DNA from: Streptosporangium sp. NBC_01756
GTDB taxonomy: Bacteria > Actinomycetota > Actinomycetes > Streptosporangiales > Streptosporangiaceae
Assembly (NCBI RefSeq): GCF_035917975.1
Contig: NZ_CP109130.1
Span: forward strand, 2,852,001-2,916,000
Reading direction: 5' to 3'
Length of the DNA stretch: 64,000 nt
Part shown: positions 51,247 to 59,833 of the stretch, piece by piece
Layout of the letters: each line of letters starts with the position of its first letter
Numbering within the stretch: position 1 is the stretch's first letter
Translations under genes and position numbers: made by a program
Notes under the pieces: generated by a model
Databases searched by the model: none
Told to the model about the DNA's origin: nothing
Seen by the model: only the letters and a program-made list of their open reading frames with translations

Positions 51247-51374
51247 GACGCCTCATTCGATGAAACGTGGAGGCGCAGCGACTCGCGGAAGCTCGGGACT
51301 CTTGTGGATTTTCGGGGTTCGTCGACCACCGCCAGGGCGCTGTGCCCCCCGGCTCCCTCGCTTCGCCTGATCAC
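51243..51374 (-). CDS. Small ORF (43 codons) coupled to the flavin reductase
   Basis: GTG at 51374 has a near-perfect ribosome-binding site AAGGAGG four bases upstream, and the frame ends in TGA (51243-51245) overlapping the flavin-reductase ATG. The peptide begins MIRRSEGAGGHS and is Arg/Ser-rich with no recognised domain. It may be a leader peptide for coupled translation. An AT-rich stretch just upstream (51415-51440) could hold a promoter. Confidence 0.45.
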   Translation of the reverse strand: MIRRSEGAGGHSALAVVDEPRKSTRVPSFRESLRLHVSSNEAS

Positions 51375-51444
51375 TTTTCCTCCTTCGCGGCATGAAACAC
51401 GCTTATGGTCGGCAACCTATTAATAACTCCAAATCTTCCCGATA

Positions 51445-51966
51445 TCATGCCGAAGCTCCCTCTCTGAGGGCCGCGGCGACCTGGGGACCGACCCTGTCGG
51501 CCCAGTGGCCGAGGACGGTTTCGAGATCGCCGAGCTCTGCTTCCAGGACGGCCAGGCCCGGGGTGGGGACCGTGGCGCCCAGCTCGACCAGGAGCGGCCG
51601 GAAGTGCACCTCCACCGCCAGGGCGTGTCGCGCGTCACCCATCACCAGCAGCGGCAACGCGACGGTCGAGGCCAGCGCACCACCCCGTATCCGGTCGAGG
51701 AAGACCTTGAGCAGACCGGTGTAGGTGCCCTTGTAGGTCGGGCTCGCCACCACCAGCACGCTCGCCTGGGTGACCAGCTCCAGCGCCGCCGCCACCTCGG
51801 ACGACGGTTCCGGCGCCAGCAGTACGGGGGCGAGGGCGGCCAGGTCGACGACCTCGGACGGCCCCTCGTGGCCGATTCGCGCGGCGAGGGTCTGCGTGGC
51901 CTGGACGGCCACCTCATATGTGCGCGACCCGGCTCGCGGATTGCCCACAACTGTCACGATACTCAT
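51445..51966 (-). CDS. NADPH-dependent FMN reductase (SsuE/MsuE-like)
   Basis: A 173-residue flavodoxin-fold reductase: VVGNPRAGSRTYEVA binds FMN phosphate, and VVASPTYKGTYTGLLKVFLD is the diagnostic SsuE-type motif. It provides reduced FMN for the adjacent two-component monooxygenase. ATG overlaps the monooxygenase stop by ATGA. Confidence 0.92.
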   Translation of the reverse strand: MSIVTVVGNPRAGSRTYEVAVQATQTLAARIGHEGPSEVVDLAALAPVLLAPEPSSEVAAALELVTQASVLVVASPTYKGTYTGLLKVFLDRIRGGALASTVALPLLVMGDARHALAVEVHFRPLLVELGATVPTPGLAVLEAELGDLETVLGHWADRVGPQVAAALREGASA

Positions 51967-53291
51967 GAGGTCACCGACACCTTCTGCTCGAAACGTGATA
52001 TCGGCCGCGCCAAGTTGTAGTTCTGGCGAAGCGTACGTCCTTCGTACTCAGTTCGAAATAGGCCACGGACCTGCAACTCGGGCACGACGTGATCGACGAA
52101 GTCCTCCAGGCCGCCCGGCAGGATCGGCGGCATGATGTTGAAGCCGTCGGCCGCGCCGCCGGTGAACCACTCCTGGATCTGGTCGGCGATCTGCTCGGGG
52201 GTGCCGGTGACCACCCGGTGGCCCCGGCCCCCGGCCAGGCGGTTGATCAGCTCCCGCAGGGTCAGCCGCTCGCGCCGGGCGAGATCGGTGACGAGCTTGG
52301 ACCGGCTCTGCTGCCCCTCGATCGCGTCCGGTAAATCCGGCAACGGCGCGTCCAGCGGATGGTCCGACAGGTCCACGCCCAAGATGGCGGACAGCTGCCG
52401 CACGCCGTACTCGGGGATGATCAGGTCTTCGAGCTCCTTCTCCAGCCGGAGCGCCTCGCGCTCGGTGGAGCCGATGATCGGCGAGATGCCGGGGAGGATC
52501 AGCAGCGCGTCGTCACGCCTGCCGTACCGGCCGAGGCGGGACTTGAGGTCGGTGTAGAACTCCCTGCCCTCGGCGAGGGTCTGCTGGGCGGTGAACACGG
52601 CCTCGGCGAAGCGGGCCGCGAACTCCTTGCCGTCCTCGGACGACCCGGCCTGGACCAGCAGGGGGTGGCCCTGCGGCGGGCGGGAGGTGTTCAGCGGGCC
52701 GCGGACCCGGAAGTGGGGGCCGGTGTGGTCGAGGGTGTGGATCCTGTCGGTGTCGGCGTACCGCCCGGCGTGGCGGTCGCCGAGAATCGCCCCGTCCTCC
52801 CAGCTGTCCCAGAGCTTGGTGACGACCTCCAGGAACTCGGTGGCGCGGGCGTAGCGGTCCCGGTGCGCCGGGCGCTCGATCCCGAAGTTGTGCGCCTCGG
52901 CCTCGCCTGCGGAGGTGACGATGTTCCAGCCGGCCCGGCCGCCGCTGATGTGGTCCAGCGAGGCGAACTTGCGGGCCACATGGAACGGTTCGTTGTAGGT
53001 GGTGGAGACGGTCGCGATGAGGCCGACGTGCTCGGTGACCGCGGCCAGCGCGGCCAGCAGCGTGAGCGGCTCCAGCCCGCCGAGCGCGTTGTGCCGGACG
53101 TTGTCCCCCAGGGCCAGGCCGTCGGCGAGGAAGACCGAGTCGAGCCGGCCGCGCTCGGCGGTCCTGGCGAGCTGCTGGTAGTGCCGGATGTCGCTGAGCC
53201 TGCTCGGGTTGGTACGCGGGTGCCGCCAGGCGGCCTCGTGGTGGCCCACGCCCATCAGGAATGCGTTCAGGTGCAGTTTCCGGGCGGTCAT
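51963..53291 (-). CDS. LLM-class FMN-dependent monooxygenase (NtaA/SnaA/DszA type)
   Basis: A 442-residue luciferase-like monooxygenase. Typical segments: LFLADGL-like DSVFLADGLALGD, LIATVSTTYNEPFHVARKFA, SLDHISGGRAGWNIVTS and a long insertion with HTGPHFRVRGPLNTSRPPQG that marks the NtaA/DszA group. These enzymes oxidise sulfones, nitrilotriacetate or related compounds with FMNH2. ATG at 53291 overlaps the permease stop. Encoded with an SsuABC-like importer, an organosulfur substrate is most likely. Confidence 0.93.
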   Translation of the reverse strand: MTARKLHLNAFLMGVGHHEAAWRHPRTNPSRLSDIRHYQQLARTAERGRLDSVFLADGLALGDNVRHNALGGLEPLTLLAALAAVTEHVGLIATVSTTYNEPFHVARKFASLDHISGGRAGWNIVTSAGEAEAHNFGIERPAHRDRYARATEFLEVVTKLWDSWEDGAILGDRHAGRYADTDRIHTLDHTGPHFRVRGPLNTSRPPQGHPLLVQAGSSEDGKEFAARFAEAVFTAQQTLAEGREFYTDLKSRLGRYGRRDDALLILPGISPIIGSTEREALRLEKELEDLIIPEYGVRQLSAILGVDLSDHPLDAPLPDLPDAIEGQQSRSKLVTDLARRERLTLRELINRLAGGRGHRVVTGTPEQIADQIQEWFTGGAADGFNIMPPILPGGLEDFVDHVVPELQVRGLFRTEYEGRTLRQNYNLARPISRFEQKVSVTS

Positions 53292-54316
53292 GAGGCGGCC
53301 CTCCACGTCGAGAAACGGCGCTCCAGACGGATGAGGAGCTGGTTGAAGAGCAACCCGAGAACGGAGATCGTGAGGATCCCGGCATACATGTCGGGCACCC
53401 GGAAGTTGAACTGGGCGTAGTTGATCAGGTAGCCGAGGCCGGCCTTGGCGCCGACCATCTCCGCGGCGACCAGCACGAGGATCGAGTAGGCACCGGCCAG
53501 CCGGACACCCGTGAAGATCGTGGGAACCGCGGCCGGGAGGATCACCTTCTGGAACAGCCGGACCGGGCGCAGTCCCATCGACCGGGCCGACTTGACCAGC
53601 AGCGGGTCCACGCCCTTCACCCCGGCGATCGTGTTGAGCAGGATCGGCCAGGCGCAGGCGTACAGGATGATGGAGATCTTGGAGGTCTCGCCGAGGCCGA
53701 GGATCAGCACGAACACCGGGAGCAGCGCGAGCGCCGCGGTGTTGCGAAACAGTTCGAGCACCGGGTTGAGCAGATCGGCCAGCGGCCCGTACCAGCCGAT
53801 CAGCAGGCCGAGCGGGATGGCCGCGACGACCGCCAGGGCCAGGCCCGCCAGGGATCTGACCAGGCTGGCCTGGGTGTGGTCGAGCAGTTCGCCGGACAGG
53901 AGCAGGTCCCACCAGGCCGCCAGGACCTCCGACAGCGGCGTCAGGAAGGTGGGGTCCACCACTTCGAGGCGGGGCAGGATCTCCCAGAGGGCGGCGAGCA
54001 CCCCCAGGGCGACGACGCGACGGCCCGCCGTCAGGGTCACGCGTGCCGAGCCGCGCAGCAGGCGGCGGCCCGTGCCCGGACCGGCGGCGGCCTCCCGTGC
54101 GGCTCCGGCGACCGCCGCGGCCAGGACCGGTGAGACCGGCCCGGCCGCGGCGCCGGTGGCGGAGGCGTCCACGGCACCGGCGGCACTGATGGTGGGGACG
54201 TCCACGGCGGTGTCCGCATCGGGAGCGGCCGGGGCCGCCGGACCGGCGAGGTTCACAGCGGGGATCGCCGGGCCGGCGAGGTTCACGGCCGGGGCGCCGG
54301 CGGAGACGCTAGCCAA
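53288..54316 (-). CDS. ABC transporter permease (SsuC/TauC-like)
   Basis: A 342-residue permease. The membrane part from about residue 95 has LGLGETSKISIILYACAWPI and the EAA-type LVKSARSMGLRPVRLFQKVI, as in sulfonate/nitrate/taurine permeases. The first 85 residues are Ala/Pro-rich with a small internal repeat (PAVNLAGPA x2) and look like an unstructured extension. TTG start at 54316 with GAGGAGG upstream; it overlaps the ATPase gene by 8 bases. Confidence 0.9.
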   Translation of the reverse strand: MASVSAGAPAVNLAGPAIPAVNLAGPAAPAAPDADTAVDVPTISAAGAVDASATGAAAGPVSPVLAAAVAGAAREAAAGPGTGRRLLRGSARVTLTAGRRVVALGVLAALWEILPRLEVVDPTFLTPLSEVLAAWWDLLLSGELLDHTQASLVRSLAGLALAVVAAIPLGLLIGWYGPLADLLNPVLELFRNTAALALLPVFVLILGLGETSKISIILYACAWPILLNTIAGVKGVDPLLVKSARSMGLRPVRLFQKVILPAAVPTIFTGVRLAGAYSILVLVAAEMVGAKAGLGYLINYAQFNFRVPDMYAGILTISVLGLLFNQLLIRLERRFSTWRAAS

Positions 54317-55103
54317 CGGAGATCGCCTCCTCGACCCTGGCCGCCGCGACCTCGGCGCGCAGCAGCGTCCACACCTCGTGTCGGTACTCGCCGAAGCGCG
54401 CAGCGGCGCGCAGGTCCCCCTCGCGGGAGTCGAACTCGACCTCGACGACCTGCTTGATCCGGCCGGGCCGGGACGTCATGACTGCGACCCGCTGGCCGAG
54501 GTACACGGCCTCGTCGATGCCGTGGGTGATGAACACGATCGTCTTGCCGGTCTTCTCCCAGATCCGCAGCAGCTCCTCCTGGAGCGACTCACGGGTCTGC
54601 GCGTCCAGCGCGGCGAACGGCTCGTCCATCAGCAGGACCTCCGGATCGAAGGCGAGGCTGCGGGCGATGGCCACCCGCTGGCGCATGCCCCCGGAGAGTT
54701 CGTGCGGATACCGCTCCTCGAACCCGCGCAGCCCCACCAGGTCCAGATACTCCCTGGCCCGCTCGGCGCGCTCCCTCTTCGGTACGGCTTTCGCCTCCAG
54801 CCCGAACGCGACGTTGGCCAGTGCCGTACGCCAGGGGAACAGCGCGTACTGCTGGAAGACGATCCCCCGGTCCAGCCCGGGGCCGTCGACGGGCACCCCG
54901 TCCAAGAGGATGCGGCCACTGGTCGGCTCGGTCAGCCCGGCGAGCAGGTCGAGGAGGGTGGACTTGCCGCAGCCGCTCGGTCCGACCAGGGTGAGGAACT
55001 CGCCGGCCCGCACATCGAGGCTGACGTCGTCGAGAGCGGTGAACGACCGCCCCGAGTCACGGACGCGGAACTTCTTGCCCACCCTCTGGATCTGGATCTT
55101 CAT
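54309..55103 (-). CDS. ABC transporter ATP-binding protein (SsuB/TauB-like)
   Basis: A 264-residue ATPase: Walker A GPSGCGKST (41-49), Q-loop VFQQYALFPWRT, signature LSGGMRQRVAIARSL, Walker B LLMDEPFAALD, H-loop THG. This set of variants is that of the nitrate/sulfonate/taurine family. ATG overlaps the binding-protein stop by ATGA. Confidence 0.94.
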   Translation of the reverse strand: MKIQIQRVGKKFRVRDSGRSFTALDDVSLDVRAGEFLTLVGPSGCGKSTLLDLLAGLTEPTSGRILLDGVPVDGPGLDRGIVFQQYALFPWRTALANVAFGLEAKAVPKRERAERAREYLDLVGLRGFEERYPHELSGGMRQRVAIARSLAFDPEVLLMDEPFAALDAQTRESLQEELLRIWEKTGKTIVFITHGIDEAVYLGQRVAVMTSRPGRIKQVVEVEFDSREGDLRAAARFGEYRHEVWTLLRAEVAAARVEEAISVG

Positions 55104-56110
55104 CGGGTACCTCCGAACGGGTTGTAGGCATTGGTGAAGAGATCCTCGGCCTTGACCTGGCCCTTCTTGATCTCGCCCTCGCGCTCCAGCCAGTCGATCC
55201 AGGTCTGGAACTCCTTGGCGTCGATCACGCCGCCCTTGTTGGCCACCCCGCTGCTCTTCCAGAAGTCGATGGCGGTGGTGTCCTCGTTCCGCTTGCGCTC
55301 GGCGATGATCTGCTTCGCCTTGGCGACGACCTCCTCGCGGGAGTGGGTCTGCGTCCACTCGACGGCCCGGGCGAAGGCCTCGATGAACTTCTTGGTGGTG
55401 TTCGGGTTCTGCCTGATGAACTTCTCTGTGACGACGATGCTTCCGGCCGTGAAGGGACCGAACAGGTCGATGTCCTTGAAGAGCGGGTGGATCCCGCCCC
55501 GTTGCAGCGCCTTGTCGCGGAGGATGCCGCTCAGCGCGGCCACGTCGATCTGGCCCTGGCGGAGCGCCTGCTCGGTGTTGACCGGCGGCACGACGACCAG
55601 CTCCACCTGCTTGATCTCGTCAGGGGTCAGCCCACCGCGCTTGAGATACTCCTTGAGCACCGCCTCCAGGTGCGCGCCCAGGGTGTTGACCCCGATCTTC
55701 TTGCCGATCAGGTCGCGCGGACCCTTGATCGGCGAGCCGTCGGGCACGAAGTAGCCGATGTAGCTGTCCTCGTCACTGCCGTAGTAGCCGATCACGGCCT
55801 TGATCGGAGCCTTGGCCGTGGCCAGCTTGACGATGGCGCCGTTGAACGCGCCGCCGAAGTCGGTCTGACCGGTCGCGGCGGCCTGGATGTCCTGCGGACC
55901 GGAGACCGTGTTGCCGATCCACTTGAGCTTGACGGGACCGAGGTAGCCGAGCTCCTCGGCGAACTCGGGGAAGGTGACGGCGCCGACGCTGCCCTGGTAG
56001 CGGAGCTCCAGGGTCTCGGGTTCACCGGGTTTGGCGGCGGCCTGCGCGCTGCAGGCGGCGAGAAGCCCTACCAGCAGCACAGAAAGAGGGACATGTCTGG
56101 ACTTGATCAC
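55100..56110 (-). CDS. Sulfonate/nitrate/taurine-type substrate-binding lipoprotein
   Basis: A 336-residue SsuA-like receptor. Signal peptide LSVLLVGLLAAC with lipobox ending at Cys20. The mature protein starts ETLELRYQGSVGAVTFPEFA and has DLIGKKIGVNTLGAHLEAVL, typical of the family. GTG start at 56110; it is preceded by a leader ORF with Cys codons (56159-56227), so expression probably responds to sulfur supply. Confidence 0.92.
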   Translation of the reverse strand: MIKSRHVPLSVLLVGLLAACSAQAAAKPGEPETLELRYQGSVGAVTFPEFAEELGYLGPVKLKWIGNTVSGPQDIQAAATGQTDFGGAFNGAIVKLATAKAPIKAVIGYYGSDEDSYIGYFVPDGSPIKGPRDLIGKKIGVNTLGAHLEAVLKEYLKRGGLTPDEIKQVELVVVPPVNTEQALRQGQIDVAALSGILRDKALQRGGIHPLFKDIDLFGPFTAGSIVVTEKFIRQNPNTTKKFIEAFARAVEWTQTHSREEVVAKAKQIIAERKRNEDTTAIDFWKSSGVANKGGVIDAKEFQTWIDWLEREGEIKKGQVKAEDLFTNAYNPFGGTR

Positions 56111-56158
56111 GAGCGACGTCCTGAAAGATGGGTGAGGGACGGGGGGATCGGTTCGTGA

Positions 56159-56227
56159 TCACGGACACTGGGCGCTGGACACCCGACAGAAGTCGACATG
56201 TGCGCACCGGCTCAGATAGAGGCCCAT
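56159..56227 (-). CDS. Cys-containing leader peptide of the organosulfur operon
   Basis: A 22-codon ORF whose peptide contains HVDFCRVSSAQC and ends Pro-stop, with Cys at positions 8, 14 and 21. The HVDxxRVSSxxC pattern is the one annotated as 'putative leader peptide' ahead of actinobacterial sulfur-assimilation operons. It ends 48 bases before the binding-protein GTG. With a -10 element ending 7 bases before its ATG, it would be translated from a leaderless mRNA. Inference: ribosome stalling at Cys codons when cysteine is scarce controls the operon. Confidence 0.8.
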   Translation of the reverse strand: MGLYLSRCAHVDFCRVSSAQCP

Positions 56228-56234
56228 ACCGGAT

Positions 56235-56263
56235 AAGTTACGCACCCCCTGGCACTAAGTCAA
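56235..56263 (-). promoter_or_regulatory. Promoter of the organosulfur operon
   Basis: On the minus strand TTGACT (56263-56258) and TAACTT (56240-56235) are separated by exactly 17 bases, a near-consensus housekeeping promoter. The start of transcription would fall at or next to the leader ATG at 56227. Confidence 0.75.
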
Positions 56264-56420
56264 TATTCCCTACTGGTTTTACATAGAATGATCGAGCAGG
56301 CGCGGACGGCCGGCTCTCCATCCTCGGGACCCCGCTCCCCACCTCGCTTCGACGCCACATCCCCCGATTGTGCGTCCTGAACCGAATCACATTCCAGCGC
56401 GGGTGGCGTACCGTCGAACG

Positions 56421-57314
56421 ATGAAGCTGGGACGTGAGATCTCTGACGCCGGGCGCTTCGTCCGGCAGCCGAACCGGTTCACCGCGCGCATCGAGGCGGG
56501 TGGCGAGCATCCGCCCGAGCCGGGCCGCTATCAGCTCTACGCCTCCTACGCCTGCCCCTGGGCACACCGCTCGCTCATCGTGCGCGAACTGCTCGGCCTC
56601 CAGGACATCGTCGGCGTGACGATCGTGGACCCGATCAGGGACGACAAGGGCTGGCGCATCCCCGGAAACGACCCGGTCACCGGCGTGGAATACCTCTCGG
56701 AGCTCTATCTGGCCACCGATCCCGGCTACCAGGGCCGCTACACGGTCCCCTGTGTCTGGGACCGTACGGCCAAGCAACTGGTCACCAACGACTACCCGCA
56801 GATCACCCTCACCCTGGAGACCGCCTTCGCCCCCTGGCACGCCCAGGACGCGCCCGACCTCTACCCCGCCGAACTCCGCGACGAGATCGACGCGCTGAAC
56901 GAGGTGATCTTCGAAGGGTTCAACAACGGCGTCTACCGGGCCGGGTTCGCCACCTCGCAGGAGGCCTACGACGAGGCGGTCACCGCGGTCTTCGACACCC
57001 TCGACCTCCTGGAGGAACGGCTCGCCACCCGCCGCTACCTGCACGGCGACATACTCACCGAGAGCGACGTCCGGCTCTACCCGACGCTCGCCAGGTTCGA
57101 CGCGGTCTACCACTCCCACTTCAAGTGCGCGATCAGGCGCCTGGTCGACTACCCCGTCCTGTGGGCCTACGCCCGCGACCTGTACGCCATCCCGGCCTTC
57201 CGCGACACGACCGACTTCGACCACATCAAGCGCCACTACTTCATGACGCAGACGAACATCAACCCCACCCGGATCGTGCCCCGGGGGCCGGATCTCGACT
57301 GGACGGCGAGCTGA
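56421..57314 (+). CDS. Glutathionyl-hydroquinone-reductase-like GST (Xi class)
   Basis: A 297-residue thiol transferase. Catalytic Cys45 lies in SYACPWAHR, the Xi-class motif; DPIRDDKGWRI, TVPCVWDRTAKQLVTNDYPQ and the C-terminal helical domain with FIEGFNNGVYRAG-like FEGFNNGVYRAG follow. Actinomycetes use mycothiol rather than glutathione, so the true co-substrate may be mycothiol. ATG at 56421 has no ribosome-binding site but TACCGT 7 bases upstream, suggesting a leaderless transcript. Confidence 0.92.
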   Translation: MKLGREISDAGRFVRQPNRFTARIEAGGEHPPEPGRYQLYASYACPWAHRSLIVRELLGLQDIVGVTIVDPIRDDKGWRIPGNDPVTGVEYLSELYLATDPGYQGRYTVPCVWDRTAKQLVTNDYPQITLTLETAFAPWHAQDAPDLYPAELRDEIDALNEVIFEGFNNGVYRAGFATSQEAYDEAVTAVFDTLDLLEERLATRRYLHGDILTESDVRLYPTLARFDAVYHSHFKCAIRRLVDYPVLWAYARDLYAIPAFRDTTDFDHIKRHYFMTQTNINPTRIVPRGPDLDWTAS

Positions 57315-57602
57315 CGGGCCGGCACCGATGGCGATGACGAGATCGTCCGGGTAGGGGCTGTTCCGTCTCATCGTGCACGAGACCGTGGCCCGCCAGTGCT
57401 TCATCGACGCGATCGACAACGTCGACATCCTGCTGCGGATGCTCACCGGATTGTCGGCCGTGTTCTGCGTGGCGTACGGCTTTCGCGGCCTTGACCGGTG
57501 TCAGCTGATTTAAGGTGGCATTGCCTGTACCACGCGATCAATCGGTGATGCGGGCGCTCTCCCCTCGCATGCCCTGAAACCGAGGTCGAGGAGAGCACAC
57601 CC
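57315..57602. other. Intergenic stretch with no recognised gene
   Basis: The 288 bp hold open frames on both strands (a plus frame from about 57359 to 57513 and a minus frame ending in the GST gene), but neither resembles a known protein or has a ribosome-binding site. GAGGAGAG at about 57587-57594 serves the protease gene. It may contain an old remnant. Confidence 0.4.
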
Positions 57603-58787
57603 ATGTTGCGCGGACATGTCGCTGCCACCGGATGCGCCCTGGCGATCACCGCACTCACCTTGGCGGCCATGCCGGCCGGTGCTGAGCGCCAGAGCCCGGC
57701 CACCCGAGGTGCGCAGGAAAGTACGGCTGCAGCGCAACCACCGCCGCCGAGCATGCTGGAGGCGCTCCAGCGCGACCTGCGCCTGTCCGAGGACCAAGCC
57801 AAGGCCCGTATGCTCAACGAGGCCCGCCTGACCCCGGTCGCGGCGCAGCTGGGCAAAGAACTCGGCAGCCGCTTCGGTGGTGCCTGGCTGCGGGGAAACA
57901 TCGCGCAAGCCCTGGTGGTGGCCACCACCAACGCCGATGACATCCCCCGGATCCTCGCCGCGGGCGCCCAGGCCGAGGTCGTCGCCAGGTCGCTGGCGCA
58001 ACTGGCCACGATCAAGGACAAGCTCGACCACGCTCTGCCTGTGCAGCCGCTGGTGTCGAGCGCGCGCTATGTCGACGTCAAGCGCAACAAGGTGGTCGTC
58101 CTGGCCCCCAAACCCGACGAAACCCAGACCGTCGTCGAGGGCATCGGCGTGGACGCCGGCGCGGTGCTCGTGCTGCCCTCCACCGAAGTCCCGCAGCCGC
58201 TGTATGACCTGACGGGCGGCAACGCCTACTACATCGGCATCACCGATCGCTGCTCGATCGGTTTTTCTGTACTCAAGGGCACCCGGAACGGTTTCGTCAC
58301 CGCCGGCCACTGCGGCAGTACCGGCGCCACCACCACCGGCTTCAACCGCATCGCCCAAGGCGTCTTTGAAGGGTCGACCTTCCCAGGCAGCGACTACGCC
58401 TGGGTCGCCGTCAACACCGACTGGACGGCCACACCGCGGGTCGGTAACGGCGAGGGCGTCACCGCGCCCGTTACCGGGGACCAGCCGGCGATCGAGGGCG
58501 CCTCGGTCTGCCGGTCCGGCTCCACCACCGACTTGCGCTGCGGCCTCATCCAGCAGCGCGACGCCAGCGTCACCTACCCCCAAGGCACCGTCTACCAGCT
58601 GACCCGCACCACCGTCTGCGCCGAACCCGGCGATTCGGGCGGCGCCTTCATCTCCGGCAACCAAGCCCAGGGGGTCGCCTCCGGCGGATCAGGCGACTGC
58701 AGCTCGGGCGGCACCACCTACTTCCAACCGATCGGCGAGATCCTCACCGCCTACGGCCTGACACTGAAAACCACCACGGGCCCCTGA
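57603..58787 (+). CDS. Secreted S1 serine protease with pro-domain (streptogrisin-like)
   Basis: A 394-residue extracellular chymotrypsin-like protease. Sec signal peptide (residues 1-27), a pro-region of about 170 residues with the alpha-lytic-protease-type repeats (LRLSEDQAKARMLNEAR; GNIAQALVVATTNADD), then the protease from about 204. Catalytic triad: His236 (TAGHC), Asp264 (SDYAW), Ser345 (GDSGGAF). Six Cys in the mature part fit three disulfides. ATG with GAGGAGAG upstream. The pro-domain should be self-cleaved after export. Confidence 0.93.
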   Translation: MLRGHVAATGCALAITALTLAAMPAGAERQSPATRGAQESTAAAQPPPPSMLEALQRDLRLSEDQAKARMLNEARLTPVAAQLGKELGSRFGGAWLRGNIAQALVVATTNADDIPRILAAGAQAEVVARSLAQLATIKDKLDHALPVQPLVSSARYVDVKRNKVVVLAPKPDETQTVVEGIGVDAGAVLVLPSTEVPQPLYDLTGGNAYYIGITDRCSIGFSVLKGTRNGFVTAGHCGSTGATTTGFNRIAQGVFEGSTFPGSDYAWVAVNTDWTATPRVGNGEGVTAPVTGDQPAIEGASVCRSGSTTDLRCGLIQQRDASVTYPQGTVYQLTRTTVCAEPGDSGGAFISGNQAQGVASGGSGDCSSGGTTYFQPIGEILTAYGLTLKTTTGP

Positions 58788-58802
58788 GAACGCGGTCCGG
58801 GG

Positions 58803-58985
58803 ATGCCGGGCTGGCTACGGTCCGCTCGTCGCCTTCCGCGGCCCGATACAGCATGGACCGCCCCACCCCGAAGTGCTCGGCGATCGCGGTGATGGACTCA
58901 CCGCGGGCGCGGGCCCTGAGCGCGTCGCGCCACGGCCACGATCCGATCGAGCGCCGCCTCGACCGACAGCGTGAGCTTGCTTCGC
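58803..58985 (-). pseudogene. Fragment of a serine recombinase/resolvase C-terminus
   Basis: The minus strand encodes WRDALRARARGESITAIAEH and FGVGRSMLYRAAEG, the HTH of Hin/resolvase-type recombinases, preceded in another frame by KLTLSVEAALDRIVAVARRA. No catalytic domain is present and the two pieces are out of frame, so this is a frameshifted remnant of a mobile element or plasmid gene. Confidence 0.55.
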
Positions 58986-58986
58986 T

Positions 58987-59193
58987 TTGACGGACACCGC
59001 TATGCGCATCGTCGCAGAGATCGCACTTGCCGCCGTTGAGCTGGAGCATCGGCCTGACATCGACATCCGGTGGGACTGTCTGCGAATCTCCATGACCACG
59101 CACACGGCGGGCGATGTCGTGACGGAGCTGGATTTCCTGCTTGCCGCTCGAATCGACGAAATCGCCGAAAAGCACGGAGCCGTAGCAGCCTGA
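58987..59193 (+). pseudogene. 5'-truncated pterin-4a-carbinolamine dehydratase
   Basis: A 68-codon plus frame reads HRPDIDIRWDCLRISMTTHT then AGDVVTELDFLLAARIDEIA, closely following the C-terminal two-thirds of the PCD/DCoH family (HHPDi...THdaGGlT..D..lA..I). The N-terminal third is missing and the leading His of the HHPD motif is replaced (EHRPD). Start and ribosome-binding site are poor. Probably inactive. Confidence 0.6.
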
Positions 59194-59409
59194 TTGCTTC
59201 GAGCAGTCGCGCAACGGCCTTCGCATCACCGGGTTCGCAGTCAACCTGGACTTGAAGCCTCCGCCGAAGTCGTCCCCCTGACGGCATATTCCGGTTCTCA
59301 GGCAAGGCGCTGATCGGGATTCCGCACCCCTGACACAGGTCAGCGGCCGGGGAGCCAGTTGCCGTGGAAACCCGTGGGGATGCGGACCGGTAGGCGAACC
59401 TCCGCTCGC

Positions 59410-59464
59410 TCCTGATCCGTTGGGCCTGTCCTCGCTTCAGGAGAACAGGCCCAACGGATCAGGA
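59410..59464. repeat. 55-bp near-perfect inverted repeat
   Basis: 59410-59433 pairs with 59441-59464: a 20-bp perfect outer stem (core CCTGATCCGTTGGGCCTGT), one mismatch, 3 more pairs and a 7-base loop GCTTCAG. No T-run follows in either direction. It sits among gene fragments with no functional gene close by. Confidence 0.95.
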
Positions 59465-59545
59465 AAAGCTCCTGCTCTCCACCCGCCTGGGGCGTCAAGC
59501 CATGGCTTACGGCAGGTCCGCCAGGTCACGTCCATGCGGGGGCAT

Positions 59546-59833
59546 CTACGGCCAGCCGACGAAAGCGCCACCGCTGGAATGCTTTTCCTCAACGACCGCG
59601 ATGATGTGCTCGAACTCCGCCAGGCCGTCCATCCACACGAGATCGATGCCGAGCCGGCCGAGAAACCGGTCGACTTCTGGGTCACAGTCATCAACGCTGC
59701 AAGAGCGGCCGGATTCCTGCCCTCGTCGACGCCACGCAGGTGGACCCAGTGCGCTCCGCTCGGTGTCCGGCGACGACCGCGACGAGATCCCGCATGCCTG
59801 GCCCGCCATGGCGTATTCATCTGGCTGTCTCAT
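59546..59833 (-). pseudogene. Decayed ORF of unknown function
   Basis: The last 45 codons of this minus frame look protein-like (DPEVDRFLGRLGIDLVWMDG, then LAEFEHIIAVVEEK), while the upstream part makes better sense in another frame (HWVHLRGVDEGRNPAALAAL), suggesting a frameshift near 59700. I do not recognise the family. Small acidic proteins near RHS genes are sometimes immunity proteins, but that is speculation. Confidence 0.35.

Noticed and set aside
59370..59395. Stretch AACCCGTGGGGATGCGGACC resembling a type I-E repeat
   Set aside because: Only one copy, no second repeat at CRISPR spacing and no cas genes.
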